Source: Pseudorhodoferax aquiterrae (GTDB lineage: Bacteria; Pseudomonadota; Gammaproteobacteria; Burkholderiales; Burkholderiaceae_C). Taken from it: 64,000 bases of DNA. The DNA lies in the NCBI RefSeq assembly GCF_014652235.1, contig NZ_BMYK01000007.1, positions 186,001-250,000 on the forward strand, in the 5' to 3' direction. Both the position numbers and the translations under genes were made by a program. Position 1 is the stretch's first letter. Every line of letters starts with the position of its first letter. The notes beneath the pieces are model-generated. The model was not told the origin of the DNA. It did no database searches and worked only from the letters and a program-made list of their open reading frames with translations. Below, one piece after another: positions 16,268 to 25,252 of the stretch.

Positions 16268-18772
16268 TCAGCGCGGGAAGCCATCCAGGCGCGCGTCCAT
16301 CGCCCGGGCCAGTGCCGCGCCGTCCAGGGGCTTGACCAGGTAGGCGTCGAAGCCGGCCTGGCGTGCCGCCTGCAGCGCGCGCGGGCGGCCATAGCCCGAG
16401 ACCGCCACGAGCCGGCCCGCGTAGCCGGCCGCACGTGCGCGCCGCGCCAGCGTGAGCCCGTCCATGCCCGGCATGCCGATGTCGACCACGGCGACCTCGG
16501 GCCATTCGGCCAGCAGCAGGGCCAGACCGGCCGCACCGTCGGCCGCGCTGCGCACCGTGTGGCCGGCATGGGCGAGCAGGGCGGCCGTGGCTTCGCGCAG
16601 GTCGGCATGGTCGTCCACCAGCAGCACGCGGCGTGGCGCGTCGCTGCCGGCGCCGTCACCGGGCGGATGCCGTGCGGGCGCGGGACCGCCATCGGCCGCC
16701 TGGGCGGAATCGAGCAACCGGTCCAGCAGCTCGGTGAGCTGCTGCGTCTGCCGCTGCACGATGGCCACGGCACGCCGGGCCAGCACGGGCCCGCCGGCGC
16801 CGCTGCGCAGCACCTCGGCCGCGCCTGCGATGGCGCCCAGCGGATTGCGCAGCTCGTGGCCCAGCATCAGCAGGAACGCGTCCTTGGCCCGGCTCTCGGC
16901 CTGGGCTTCGCGCCGCCCGACATGCTCCTGCACGGCCGCGCGCCGGTGCCGCCGTTCGGCGCGCTTGAGGCCGGTGGCGTCCACCGCCAGGCCCACCATC
17001 TGCAACGGGCGATCGTCCAGGTACTGGCAGGCCAGCCGCAGCGACAGCCAGCGCCCGCTGCTGGCGGCCACGCGGAAATCCAGCTGCACACGCGTGCGCC
17101 GGTGCGCCAGCGCCGCGGCCAGCTGGGCGCGCAGCCCCGGCAGGTCTTCTGGCGCCACCGCGGCCAGCCAGTCGCGCAGCCGGCCTTGCAGGGGCCGCGG
17201 CGCCAGGCCCAGCAGCCGCGCCATGCCGGCGCTGCAGACCAGGGCATCGGCACGGAAGCGGAACTCCAGCACGCCGGCCTCGCCCACGTCCTGCGCGAGC
17301 TCGACCAGCGCCTGCTGGGCCTTGAGCGCCCGGTGCGTGCGCTCCAGGTCCGCCAGCGCGGTTTTGAGTGGCGTGATGTCCATGACGGCGCTGAGCCCAC
17401 CGCGCGCACGGCCCTCGGCATCGTGCAGCGGCACGGCGCTCGCGACCACGTGCAGCACCGGCGCGCCGACGCGTCGCAGCTCCAGTTCCGTGGCCGGCAC
17501 CGGCCCGCCCGTGCGGCAGGCCTGCTGCAGCGGTTGCTGGCCGGGCTCCAGCCGGCGGCCGGCCTGGAACACGCCCAGGCTGCCGGCCGGCGGCGCCGCC
17601 GCGCCCAGCAGCGCGTCCATGGCCGGGTTGCACTGAACCTGGACACAGGCACTGTCGCGCGCGAAGGCCAGGCCGATCGGGCTGCCGTGGAACAGCGCCT
17701 CGAACTCGTCGGCACGGCGCTGCAGCTGGTCGGCCGCGACGCGGTCGGCCCGCTGCGCCGCTGCCAGCGCCTCGCACAGCAGCGCGATCTCGCGCACGGC
17801 CAGCCGGCCCGTCTGCGGCGGCTGGCCGCGCAGCGCGAGCGCGCCCAGCGGCCGCGTGACCTGCAGTGCCAGCAGCAGGGCCAGCGACACACCCAGCAGC
17901 AGGCTGGCGCCAGTGGTGGCCACGGTCTGCAGCATGCGCGCACGCTCGGCCTGCTCCAGCGGCTCGGCCAGGGCCGACGAGGTGGCGAGCCAATCGGCAT
18001 CGCGCAGTTCGCGCGCGGCCGCCAGCGCGGCGGGGCCGTCGTCCAGCGCCAGCCGCTGCAGGCCGGCGGGCGGCGGCTGGTGCGCGGGCCACGCCCGGGG
18101 CGCCGTGCCGGCGAGCGCCTCGCCCGCCTGTGTCATGAGCCCCGGCAGGGCCGCATCGGCCGGTGCGGCCGCCACCAGCGCCGGCCACCAGCGCGCCTCG
18201 AAACGCACGCCCAGCCACTGGTGCAGCTGGCCGTCCCGGTACAGCGGCAGTGCCGCCAGCACCTGGCCGGACGGCAGACGCGCCACCAGCCGCGCCGCGC
18301 CGCTGCCCGTGGCGCCGCGCAGCCGTGCGGACAGCCGATCGGCCGCGGCCGCGTCGCCGGTGTCGGCCAGCACAGCGCCCTCGTCGTCGGCCAGGAACAC
18401 GCTGGCCCAGGCCGGCTGCATGCGTTGGCGCGCGCGCAGCAGCGGCAGCCGCGGCGCACCCTCGCGCAGGGCCGGCGCGTCAGCCAGCGCGGCCAGCGCA
18501 TCGAATGTGGCGCGCAACTCCCGGTCGGCCTGCTGTGCCAGCGCCAGCGCAGCGGCCTGCAGTCCGGCGTCCACGCGCGCCCTGTTCTGGGCTGCCTCGC
18601 TGGCCTCGCGCCAGGCCAACACCAGCGCGATCGGTACGCTGGCCAGCAGGATCACGGCCACGAAGTAGCTGCGCAGGCTGGGTGCGGGCCAGCGCTGCAG
18701 CAGGCGGCGCAAGGCCACGTGCGGCCGCAGCGCGGCGCTGCGCGGGGCAGCCGGGGGATGCACGGCGTTCAT
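16268..18772 (-). CDS. Membrane PAS sensor with DHp and receiver domains but no HATPase domain
   Basis: 834 residues. A transmembrane helix near residues 37-55 (Y-F-V-A-V-I-L-L-A-S-V-P-I-A-L-V-L) and a second around 285-305 (A-S-L-L-L-G-V-S-L-A-L-L-L-A-L) bracket a periplasmic sensor region; two PAS-like segments follow. The H box H-E-L-R-N-P-L-G-A-I-A-G puts the phospho-His at H639. About 80 residues later the receiver begins (V-L-L-V-D-D-H-A-D), phospho-Asp near D760 (V-V-D-I-G-M-P-G), Lys in V-K-P. The N, G1 and G2 boxes of a kinase ATPase are absent, so it cannot autophosphorylate alone. It may be a phosphorelay adaptor. ATG 18772 chosen; a GTG nine bases upstream is possible. Confidence 0.85.
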   Translation of the reverse strand: MNAVHPPAAPRSAALRPHVALRRLLQRWPAPSLRSYFVAVILLASVPIALVLAWREASEAAQNRARVDAGLQAAALALAQQADRELRATFDALAALADAPALREGAPRLPLLRARQRMQPAWASVFLADDEGAVLADTGDAAAADRLSARLRGATGSGAARLVARLPSGQVLAALPLYRDGQLHQWLGVRFEARWWPALVAAAPADAALPGLMTQAGEALAGTAPRAWPAHQPPPAGLQRLALDDGPAALAAARELRDADWLATSSALAEPLEQAERARMLQTVATTGASLLLGVSLALLLALQVTRPLGALALRGQPPQTGRLAVREIALLCEALAAAQRADRVAADQLQRRADEFEALFHGSPIGLAFARDSACVQVQCNPAMDALLGAAAPPAGSLGVFQAGRRLEPGQQPLQQACRTGGPVPATELELRRVGAPVLHVVASAVPLHDAEGRARGGLSAVMDITPLKTALADLERTHRALKAQQALVELAQDVGEAGVLEFRFRADALVCSAGMARLLGLAPRPLQGRLRDWLAAVAPEDLPGLRAQLAAALAHRRTRVQLDFRVAASSGRWLSLRLACQYLDDRPLQMVGLAVDATGLKRAERRHRRAAVQEHVGRREAQAESRAKDAFLLMLGHELRNPLGAIAGAAEVLRSGAGGPVLARRAVAIVQRQTQQLTELLDRLLDSAQAADGGPAPARHPPGDGAGSDAPRRVLLVDDHADLREATAALLAHAGHTVRSAADGAAGLALLLAEWPEVAVVDIGMPGMDGLTLARRARAAGYAGRLVAVSGYGRPRALQAARQAGFDAYLVKPLDGAALARAMDARLDGFPR

Positions 18773-18795
18773 GCGCCGCACCCGTGTGCGCTGGC

Positions 18796-18812
18796 CGGCA
18801 TGCGGCTTGCCG
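18796..18812 (+). promoter_or_regulatory. Sigma-54 promoter P4, readable on both strands
   Basis: Plus strand: CGGCATG-CGGC-TTGCC, GG and GC 12 bp apart, predicted +1 at the PRC-barrel ATG (18823). The same bases on the minus strand read CGGCAAG-CCGC-ATGCC with identical spacing, pointing at the sensor gene start (18772). The element is a near-palindrome in the 50-bp gap between two divergent genes. Confidence 0.55.
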
Positions 18813-18822
18813 CGGCGTGGCC

Positions 18823-19104
18823 ATGGAAACCGCCCCGGAGCCGCCGCCGTCCGGTCTGCCCGACCTGCGCAGCGCCGATGCCTTGCTCGGCTGGTCGGTG
18901 GTGGACCGCCAGGGCGGGCTGCTGGGCACGGTGCAGCAGTTGCTGTGCGATCTGCGCACCGGCCGCATCGTCTACGCCGTGGTCGCCAGCGGCGGCTTCG
19001 TGGGGCAGGGCGAGGCGCGCTTCGCGCTGGACTGGAGCGGCCTGGAGGCGGCCGATGCGCCGCAGCGCTTCATCTGGCACGGTGCCGCGCCGAAGCCGCA
19101 TTGA
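18823..19104 (+). CDS. PRC-barrel domain protein
   Basis: 93 residues. After a Pro-rich start the PRC-barrel core is visible: R-S-A-D-A-L-L-G-W-S-V-V-D-R-Q-G-G-L-L-G, then T-G-R-I-V-Y-A-V-V-A-S-G-G-F. Such small beta-barrel domains occur in photosynthetic reaction-centre H subunits, RimM and many stress-associated bacterial proteins; here a free-standing cytoplasmic protein of unknown partner. Divergent from the sensor gene with a shared sigma-54-like element between them. No Shine-Dalgarno; the predicted transcript would be nearly leaderless. Confidence 0.8.
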   Translation: METAPEPPPSGLPDLRSADALLGWSVVDRQGGLLGTVQQLLCDLRTGRIVYAVVASGGFVGQGEARFALDWSGLEAADAPQRFIWHGAAPKPH

Positions 19105-19128
19105 GCCGAAGAGAGCGCGCATGCTGGT

Positions 19129-20166
19129 TCAGCCCGGCCGGCCGCCGCCGAACTCTTCGCGCTCGATGAGCCGCACCAGGCTGTCGGCCTGGTGCCGCGC
19201 CGCATGCGCCTCGTGTCCGGCCTGCAGCGCGGCCCGGGCGTCGCGGCGCTGGCGTTCCAGCGCCTCGAGTTCGCGCTGCAGCGCCGCGCGCTCGCGCAGC
19301 ACGCGCACGGCGCTGCGCAGCACGTGTTCGGATTCGGCGTACTGGGCGCGCGCCAGCGCGTGCAGCGAGAACACGTGGCCGGTGTGGCAGGCATAGCGCG
19401 GCGGCCGGCTGCCACGCACCTGCCAGAGCGTGCCGCCACAGTCCGGGCAGGTCTGCAGGCCGGGCTCGGCATCGGCGCACAGGAAGGCCATGGTGTCGCG
19501 GCCTTCGCTGGCCGCTTGCTCGCGCCGGATGCGGGCCACGGCCGCCTCCGGCCATTGCCGCGGTGGCGGCGGCTGGGCCACGGTGCGGGCCAGCAGCTGG
19601 CCGATCGCCTCGGGCGGCAGGCAATGGTCGACGGCGACATTGTTCAGCGCCGACATCGGCATCTCGCGCGCCTCGGCCGTCCCCGGGTCCTGCACGATGG
19701 CCAGGCCGCCGCACAGCTTGATGTCCTGCAGGCCGGCCGTGCCGTCGTCCAGCCGCCCGCTCAGCACCACGCCGATCGCACGCGGGCCGTGGGCCAGCGC
19801 ACAGGTGCGCAGCAGTGGGTCGAACGCGGGCCGCGTGTGGTTGACCTTGGGGCCGTGGGAGAGCCGCAGCCGCTGCGGCCCGGCCAGCAGATGGGCATCG
19901 GGCGGGGCCACGTAGACCACGCCGGGCCGCAGCGGTTCGCCGTCGCAGGCCTCGCGCGCGGGCAGCACGCCCAGTCCGGCCAGCCGGGCAGCCAGGCCGC
20001 TGCGGTAGGGGCCGATGTGCTGGACCACCAGCACGGGGGCCGCCAACTCGCGCGGTAGCTGCGCGATCAGCGCGCCGAGCGGGGCCAGGCCGCCGGTGGA
20101 GGTACCGATGGCCACCACCCAGCCGGTTTCCGTCTCATCTGCTGTGCCGCTCGGGCGGGGCTCCAT
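19129..20166 (-). CDS. cheB: Solitary CheB methylesterase-domain protein with zinc-ribbon-like tail
   Basis: 345 residues from the ATG at 20166, chosen because AAGGAG lies seven bases upstream; the ATG six bases earlier is too close to it. The catalytic triad of CheB can be placed at S23 (G-T-S-T-G-G), H50 (V-V-Q-H-I-G) and D140/D141 (S-G-R-L-D-D-G-T-A-G-L). There is no receiver domain. The C-terminal part has C-P-D-C-G-G-T-L-W and C-H-T-G-H, a probable zinc ribbon, followed by an Arg/Glu-rich coiled coil. CheB hydrolyses glutamyl methyl esters on chemoreceptors; receptorless orphan forms may act on other sensors. Follows the 1544-residue CheB/CheR kinase, with repeat copy 2 and promoter P5 between. 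Confidence 0.88.
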   Translation of the reverse strand: MEPRPSGTADETETGWVVAIGTSTGGLAPLGALIAQLPRELAAPVLVVQHIGPYRSGLAARLAGLGVLPAREACDGEPLRPGVVYVAPPDAHLLAGPQRLRLSHGPKVNHTRPAFDPLLRTCALAHGPRAIGVVLSGRLDDGTAGLQDIKLCGGLAIVQDPGTAEAREMPMSALNNVAVDHCLPPEAIGQLLARTVAQPPPPRQWPEAAVARIRREQAASEGRDTMAFLCADAEPGLQTCPDCGGTLWQVRGSRPPRYACHTGHVFSLHALARAQYAESEHVLRSAVRVLRERAALQRELEALERQRRDARAALQAGHEAHAARHQADSLVRLIEREEFGGGRPG

Positions 20167-20198
20167 GCGCATGCTCCTTGACGCCGATCGCCCGCTCG

Positions 20199-20214
20199 GG
20201 CAATCGGCGTGCCG
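20199..20214 (-). promoter_or_regulatory. Sigma-54 promoter P5 (cheB)
   Basis: Minus strand CGGCACG-CCGA-TTGCC, GG and GC 12 bp apart; predicted +1 near 20188, giving a short leader with a good Shine-Dalgarno before ATG 20166. Confidence 0.65.
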
Positions 20215-20234
20215 AGGCGTGCGCGTGGAGTCTC

Positions 20235-20457
20235 AGAACGTGTGAATGAACCGATCGCGCCCACGACGGGGTGCGGCGGGCCGCAGGCGTAGGCGCAGGC
20301 CGCCGCCCGGGCTGGTGCCCGGGCAAGGACTGCAACGCCCGCATGCGGCCTGGCGCGCCCCGGCCCGAAGGGCGAGGCCCCTGGCGCGACGGTCATGATG
20401 GAAACAGGTGCTCATCGGGGGCCTCGCGTGGGTGTGAGCGGTTCGTTCACACGTTCT
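20235..20457 (-). repeat. 223-bp MITE-like element, copy 2 (inverted)
   Basis: Same length and ends as copy 1, in the opposite orientation; ~11 mismatches by eye. The internal hairpin (GCCCGGGC arms, 20305-20324) is retained with one loop change. The end carrying AGAACGTGTGAACGAACCG overlaps the TGA stop of the CheB/CheR hybrid kinase exactly as copy 1 overlaps the SDR stop. The terminal repeat is better preserved here (CGTGTGAATGAACCG versus CGGGTGAATGAACCG in copy 1). Confidence 0.8.
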
Positions 20458-23400
20458 CAGCCCTGGCGTGCCGACCAGAGCTGGTCGATCAGGGCCAGCA
20501 GTTCGGCCGCGTCCACGGGCTTGACGAGGTGGCCGTCGAAACCGGCCGCGCGCGCGGCCTCGCGGTCGTTCTCCTGGCCCCAGCCGGTGGCGGCCACGAG
20601 CACGGCCTGCCGGCCCCAGTCGCTCGCGCGAATGCGGCGTGCGAGCTCGTAACCGCTGAGGTCGGGCAGGCCAATGTCCAGCACCACGGCCTGGGGCCGC
20701 AGCTGCTGCCCCAGCGCCAGCGCCTCGGCGCCGGTGGCGGCCGTGTGCACCGCGCGGCCGTTCATCTGCATGGCCATGGCCAGGCTCCAGATGGCATCGT
20801 TGTTGTCGTCGACCAGCAGCACCTGCTGCAGCGGCACGGCCGCTGCCGCCGCCGCCGGGTGGCCCGGTACCTGCTCCGGCGCCAAGTCCTGCGGCAGCGG
20901 CAGGCGCACCGTGAAGCGGCTGCCCTGGCCGCGGCCGGCACTCTCGCCCTGCACGCTGCCACCGTGCAGCGCGACGATGCTGCGCACCAGCGCCAGGCCG
21001 ATGCCCAGCCCATGGCTGGCGCGCTCGCCGGCGCCGCCGCCCTGGGCGAACATCTCGAACAGCGTCTCGATCTCCTGCCCATCCAGGCCGATGCCGCTGT
21101 CGGCGACGCTGATGGCCAGCCGCGCGCCATCCTCGCGCCGCGCCTGCAGAGCGATGCGGCCACCATCCGGCGTGTACTTGGCCGCGTTGGTGAGCAGGTT
21201 GGACAGCACCTGGCTCATGCGCAGCGGGTCGGCGTCCAGCACGACGGGCTCGGGTGGCAATTCCACCGTGAGCTGGTGGCCGCCCGCGTCGATGGCCGGG
21301 CGTGCAGTCTCCAGCGCGCTGCGCACCACGTCCTCCAGCAACACCGGCTCGCGGCGCAGACCAAGCCGGCCGAGCTGCAGGCGCGAGACGTCCAGCAGGT
21401 CGTCCAGCAGGCTCTTGACCACCAGCGACTGGCGGTCGACGATGCCGGCCGCGCGCTGGCGTGTGGCCGGCTCGGCCTGCGCGGACAGCAGCAGCTTGGC
21501 CGCGCCGCTGATCGAGGCCAGCGGGTTGCGCAGCTCGTGCGAGAGCACCGCCAGGAAATGGCCCTTGGCGCTGTCGGCCGCCTCCAATGCGGCGCGCGCG
21601 GCCTCCTTCTCCTGCAGCGCAGCCGCCATCTCGGCCTGGCTGCGCTCGATCTCCTCCTGGGCGCGGCGCGAGGCGCTCTGGTCGCGCATGACCTTGACGA
21701 AGCCCACCACCTTGCCGCTGGGGCCGTGCATGGGCATCAGCACAGCGCTGGCCCAGAAGCTGCTGCCGTCCTGGCGCCGGTACAGCCGGTCGTCCAGCGC
21801 CCGGCCGTCGCGCAGCGCCACCTCCACCTCGCGCTGCGGCGCGCCAGCGGCCTGGTCCGGCTCGGTGAACAGCATGTCCAGCGGCCGGCCGACCACGTCG
21901 GCCTCCTGGTAACCCAGCAGCCGCTGCGCGCCGGTGTTCCAGCCCGTGATGCGGCGCTCCAGGTCGGTCGAGAAGATGGCGAACTCGGTGGCGTTTTCCA
22001 GCACCAGGCGCAGCCGTTCCTCGCTGCTGCGCAGCGCGTCCTCGGCGTGCTTGCGCTCGCTGATGTCGGTGCTGACGATCAGCACCGTGCCGGGCTGGCC
22101 CTGGCCGTCGGTCAGCACGCTGACGCTGTTGAGGGTCCATTTGGACGCGCCGTCCTTGCACAGGCTGCGTTTTTCCATTTGGAAAGGCGCGCCCTGCTGC
22201 AGAAGCCGCGCGAACAGCTCGGCGGCGCGGACGCTGTCCTCGGGCGCCACCAGGTCGAGCACGTTGCGGCCCAGCAGCTCCTTCTCGTCGTAACCCAGCA
22301 TCGCGCAGTAGCTGCGGTTCACGAAGCTGATGCTGCCCTCCAGCGTGGTCTGCACCAGGCCCACGGTGGCCTGTTCGGCGATCGCGCTGAAGCGCTCCTC
22401 GGACTGGCGCAGCGCTTCCTGGCCGCGCTTGCGCTCGGTGATGTCGACGAAGGTCAGCACCACGCCGCCGATGTGCTCGTCCAGCGTGCGGTAGGGCAGC
22501 ATGCGCACGAGGAAGCGGTTGCCGCCTGCCTCGTCGACCTCGTGCTCGATCGGCGCGAGCCGCTCCAGCACACGCGCCGCGTCGCTGCCCAGTTCGGGAT
22601 AGTCCAGGTGCGAGGTCAGGTCCGAGAGCGGGCGGCCCACGTCGGTCGGGATCAGGTTGAACAGCGCCACGGCCGAGGGCGTGAAGCGCGTGATGCGCAG
22701 CTCGCGGTCCAGGAACACGGTGGCGATGGCCGTCGCGTCCATGAGGTTGTGCATGTCGCTGTTGGCATGCCCGAGCTCGTCGACCTTGCTCTTGAGCTCC
22801 TGGTTGACGGTGGTCAGCTCCTCGTTGATGGACTGCAGCTCCTCGCGGCTGGTCTCCAGCTCCTCGGTGGCCGAGCGCAGCTCCTCGTTCATGGCCTGCA
22901 GCTCCTCGTTGCTGGCCTTGAGTTCCTCGGTCGAGGCCTCGTACTGCTCCACCGTGTCGCGCAGGTGCGACTTGAGCCGTTCCAGCTCGCGGTCCAGGTG
23001 GTGCACGGCGCTGTCGCTGTTGGGCGCCGCGGCCACGGTCTGGCCAGCCTGCAGCGGCCCGTCGGCGACGGCGCGGAACAGCACCAGCAGAAAGCCCGGC
23101 GCCACGTCGGGCACCGGCGTGACCTGCACCGCCACCATCGCCACCTCGCTGCCGCCCAGGTCCAGCGGCAGGGCCGGCAGGTCCACCGTACTGGCGCTCT
23201 GCGCGGCGCGGTACAGCGCGGCGCGCAGCTCGATGCGCAGGGCCGGGTGCACCACGCGCAGCAGGTTGCGGCTCGGCTCGCCACCGCTGTAGAGCAGGTA
23301 GCGCCCGGCGCTGGGCGACAGGTGCAGGATCTCGTGCTCCGCATCGACGAGCAGCGAGGGCGGCGCCACGTGCTCGAGCAGCCGGAAGTGCGCCTCGGCC

Positions 23401-25091
23401 CAGGACGACACGCGCCCGCCCATGTCGGGCATGGCGTGTTGCAGGTTGCCGCTGCGCAGCGCGTTGCGCGTCGCGCCCGAGACCACGGGGCCGGTGCGTG
23501 CCGCGTTCTGCGCCTCCAGCGCCAGCGCCAAGGACCCCGGGCCGGCCGGCAGCGGCATGCCGATGCGCGGCGTGGACCGCTGCATGTACAGGCGGTGCTT
23601 CTTGTCCAGCACCGAGAACAGCGCGCTGCCGTCCTCCACGGATTCGGAAGCGCCCAGGAACAGCATGCCGCCCGGCAGCAGCGCGAAGTGGAAGGTCTCG
23701 AACACCCGGGTCTGCGCCTCGCGCCCCAGGTAGATCAGGAGGTTGCGGCAGCTGACCAGGTCGAGCTTCGAGAAGGGCGAGTCCTTGAGCACGTCGTGCA
23801 CGGCGAACAGCACCATCTCGCGCACCTCGCGGCGCACGCGGTAGCCCCGGTGCTCCTTGACGAAGAAGCGGCGCAGCCGTTCTTCGGAGACGTCCGCCTC
23901 GATCGTGGCGGGGTAGACGCCCTCGCGCGCGACGCGGATGGCCTCGTCGTCCAGGTCGGTCGCGAAGATCTGGATCGGCGGCGGCACTTCCAGCGTGCGC
24001 GCGTGCTCGCTGAGCAGCATGGCGATGGAGTAGGCCTCCTCGCCCGTGGCGCAGGCGCTGACCCACACGCGCACCGGGTCGGCCGCGCCCTTGCCACGGA
24101 ACAAGGTGTCCACATGCCCCTGCAGCGCCGCGAAGCAGTCGCCGTCGCGGAAGAAGTTGGTGACGCTGATGAGCAGGTCCTGCAGCAGCGCGCCGGCTTC
24201 GCCCGGGCGCGTGCGCAGGCAGGTTAGGTAGTCGGGCAGCTCGGCGATGCCGTTGACCTGCATGCGCCGGCCGATGCGGCGCAGGATGGTGGCGCGCTTG
24301 TAGTAGGAGAAGTCGCGGCCGGTGCGCATGCGCAGGAAGCCCAGCACCTCGCGCAGCGTGCTCTCGTCGGTGGCCGGGCTGCGACCGGGCTGGGCGATCT
24401 GCGGGCCGGCCTCGGGCGGCAGGCGCAGCGCGCGTTCGTTGCGGTGGTACGCGACGATGCGCGGCGCGATCTCGGCGATGGGCAGCACCCAGTCCACCAT
24501 GCCGGTGCTGACCGCCGTGCGCGGCATGCCGCTGACCTCGGCCTCCTCGGGCTCCTGGGCGATCGTGAGGCCGCCGCGCTCCTTGATGCGCTTGATGCCG
24601 ATGGCGCCGTCGCCGTCGCCGCCGGACAGCACCACGGCCGTGGCGTGCGGGCCATGGCTCTCGGCCAGTGCGCGGAAGAAGGTGTCCACCACCACATGGC
24701 GCTGGCGCTCGGCCGGCAAGTCCATCAGCTGCAGCTGGTTGTCCACCGTGCGCATGGCCTTGGCCGGCGGGATCACGTAGACGGTGTCGGCCTGCATGCG
24801 CAGCGTCTCGCGAACCTGCACCACGGGCATGGCCGTGGCTTTTTGCAGCATGCGCGCCAGCTCGCTCTCGTGGTCGGGCGACAGATGCAGGATCACGACG
24901 AAGGCCAGGCCGCTGCCGGCGGGCGTGTGCTGCAGCAGCTGGCGCAGCGCGCCGATGCTGCCGGCGGAGCCGCCGATGCCCACGACGGGCAGCATGTGGT
25001 AACCGTGCGCGGGAATGGCGTCGTCCTGCTGCTCGGCCATCTCCTGCTCGGGCAGGTCGGGGTCGATCTGGTCGGGTGTGCGGTCGTTCAT
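20457..25091 (-). CDS. CheB-CheR-PAS hybrid histidine kinase/response regulator
   Basis: 1544 residues. In order: CheB methylesterase (~34-225; S42 in G-G-S-A-G-S, H69, D161 in L-S-G-G-D-G-D-G); CheR methyltransferase (~245-500; S-V-T-N-F-F-R-D, S-A-C-A-T-G-E-E-A-Y-S-I-A, S-C-R-N-L-L-I-Y-L); a Glu-rich coiled coil of E-E-L repeats (~655-720); three PAS domains; HisKA with H1185 (H-E-L-R-N-P); a complete HATPase (N-L-L-T-N-A-A-K-Y, D-S-G-I-G-L, G-L-G-I-G-L-A-L-V); receiver with D1472. It is a cytoplasmic sensor joining methylation-type chemistry to a phosphorelay. Its stop codon is inside repeat copy 2. Confidence 0.95.
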   Translation of the reverse strand: MNDRTPDQIDPDLPEQEMAEQQDDAIPAHGYHMLPVVGIGGSAGSIGALRQLLQHTPAGSGLAFVVILHLSPDHESELARMLQKATAMPVVQVRETLRMQADTVYVIPPAKAMRTVDNQLQLMDLPAERQRHVVVDTFFRALAESHGPHATAVVLSGGDGDGAIGIKRIKERGGLTIAQEPEEAEVSGMPRTAVSTGMVDWVLPIAEIAPRIVAYHRNERALRLPPEAGPQIAQPGRSPATDESTLREVLGFLRMRTGRDFSYYKRATILRRIGRRMQVNGIAELPDYLTCLRTRPGEAGALLQDLLISVTNFFRDGDCFAALQGHVDTLFRGKGAADPVRVWVSACATGEEAYSIAMLLSEHARTLEVPPPIQIFATDLDDEAIRVAREGVYPATIEADVSEERLRRFFVKEHRGYRVRREVREMVLFAVHDVLKDSPFSKLDLVSCRNLLIYLGREAQTRVFETFHFALLPGGMLFLGASESVEDGSALFSVLDKKHRLYMQRSTPRIGMPLPAGPGSLALALEAQNAARTGPVVSGATRNALRSGNLQHAMPDMGGRVSSWAEAHFRLLEHVAPPSLLVDAEHEILHLSPSAGRYLLYSGGEPSRNLLRVVHPALRIELRAALYRAAQSASTVDLPALPLDLGGSEVAMVAVQVTPVPDVAPGFLLVLFRAVADGPLQAGQTVAAAPNSDSAVHHLDRELERLKSHLRDTVEQYEASTEELKASNEELQAMNEELRSATEELETSREELQSINEELTTVNQELKSKVDELGHANSDMHNLMDATAIATVFLDRELRITRFTPSAVALFNLIPTDVGRPLSDLTSHLDYPELGSDAARVLERLAPIEHEVDEAGGNRFLVRMLPYRTLDEHIGGVVLTFVDITERKRGQEALRQSEERFSAIAEQATVGLVQTTLEGSISFVNRSYCAMLGYDEKELLGRNVLDLVAPEDSVRAAELFARLLQQGAPFQMEKRSLCKDGASKWTLNSVSVLTDGQGQPGTVLIVSTDISERKHAEDALRSSEERLRLVLENATEFAIFSTDLERRITGWNTGAQRLLGYQEADVVGRPLDMLFTEPDQAAGAPQREVEVALRDGRALDDRLYRRQDGSSFWASAVLMPMHGPSGKVVGFVKVMRDQSASRRAQEEIERSQAEMAAALQEKEAARAALEAADSAKGHFLAVLSHELRNPLASISGAAKLLLSAQAEPATRQRAAGIVDRQSLVVKSLLDDLLDVSRLQLGRLGLRREPVLLEDVVRSALETARPAIDAGGHQLTVELPPEPVVLDADPLRMSQVLSNLLTNAAKYTPDGGRIALQARREDGARLAISVADSGIGLDGQEIETLFEMFAQGGGAGERASHGLGIGLALVRSIVALHGGSVQGESAGRGQGSRFTVRLPLPQDLAPEQVPGHPAAAAAAVPLQQVLLVDDNNDAIWSLAMAMQMNGRAVHTAATGAEALALGQQLRPQAVVLDIGLPDLSGYELARRIRASDWGRQAVLVAATGWGQENDREAARAAGFDGHLVKPVDAAELLALIDQLWSARQG

Positions 25092-25138
25092 GTTCGAGGG
25101 CGTTGCCGACGCTCAGGTACGGAAAGGTGCAGCACAGG

Positions 25139-25154
25139 TGCAAATTCGGTGCCG
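25139..25154 (-). promoter_or_regulatory. Sigma-54 promoter P6 (hybrid kinase)
   Basis: Minus strand CGGCACC-GAAT-TTGCA, the closest match to TGGCAC-N5-TTGCA in the window, GG and GC 12 bp apart. Predicted +1 near 25128, leader ~37 nt. Confidence 0.65.
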
Positions 25155-25252
25155 CCTGGCCGGCGGCGCCCCGTGTCGTCCATGTGGAGTCGGCGCGCAT
25201 CGTAACCGTCCTACATCCCATTCGGCCGCGCCAACACCACAATCACCGCAGG

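Noticed and set aside
15941..19396. 1151-residue plus-strand open frame
   Set aside because: It is antisense to the PAS sensor and CheB genes and has no motifs; a shadow of high G/C third positions.
20271..24227. 1318-residue plus-strand open frame
   Set aside because: It is fully antisense to the CheB-CheR hybrid kinase, whose domains are unmistakable.
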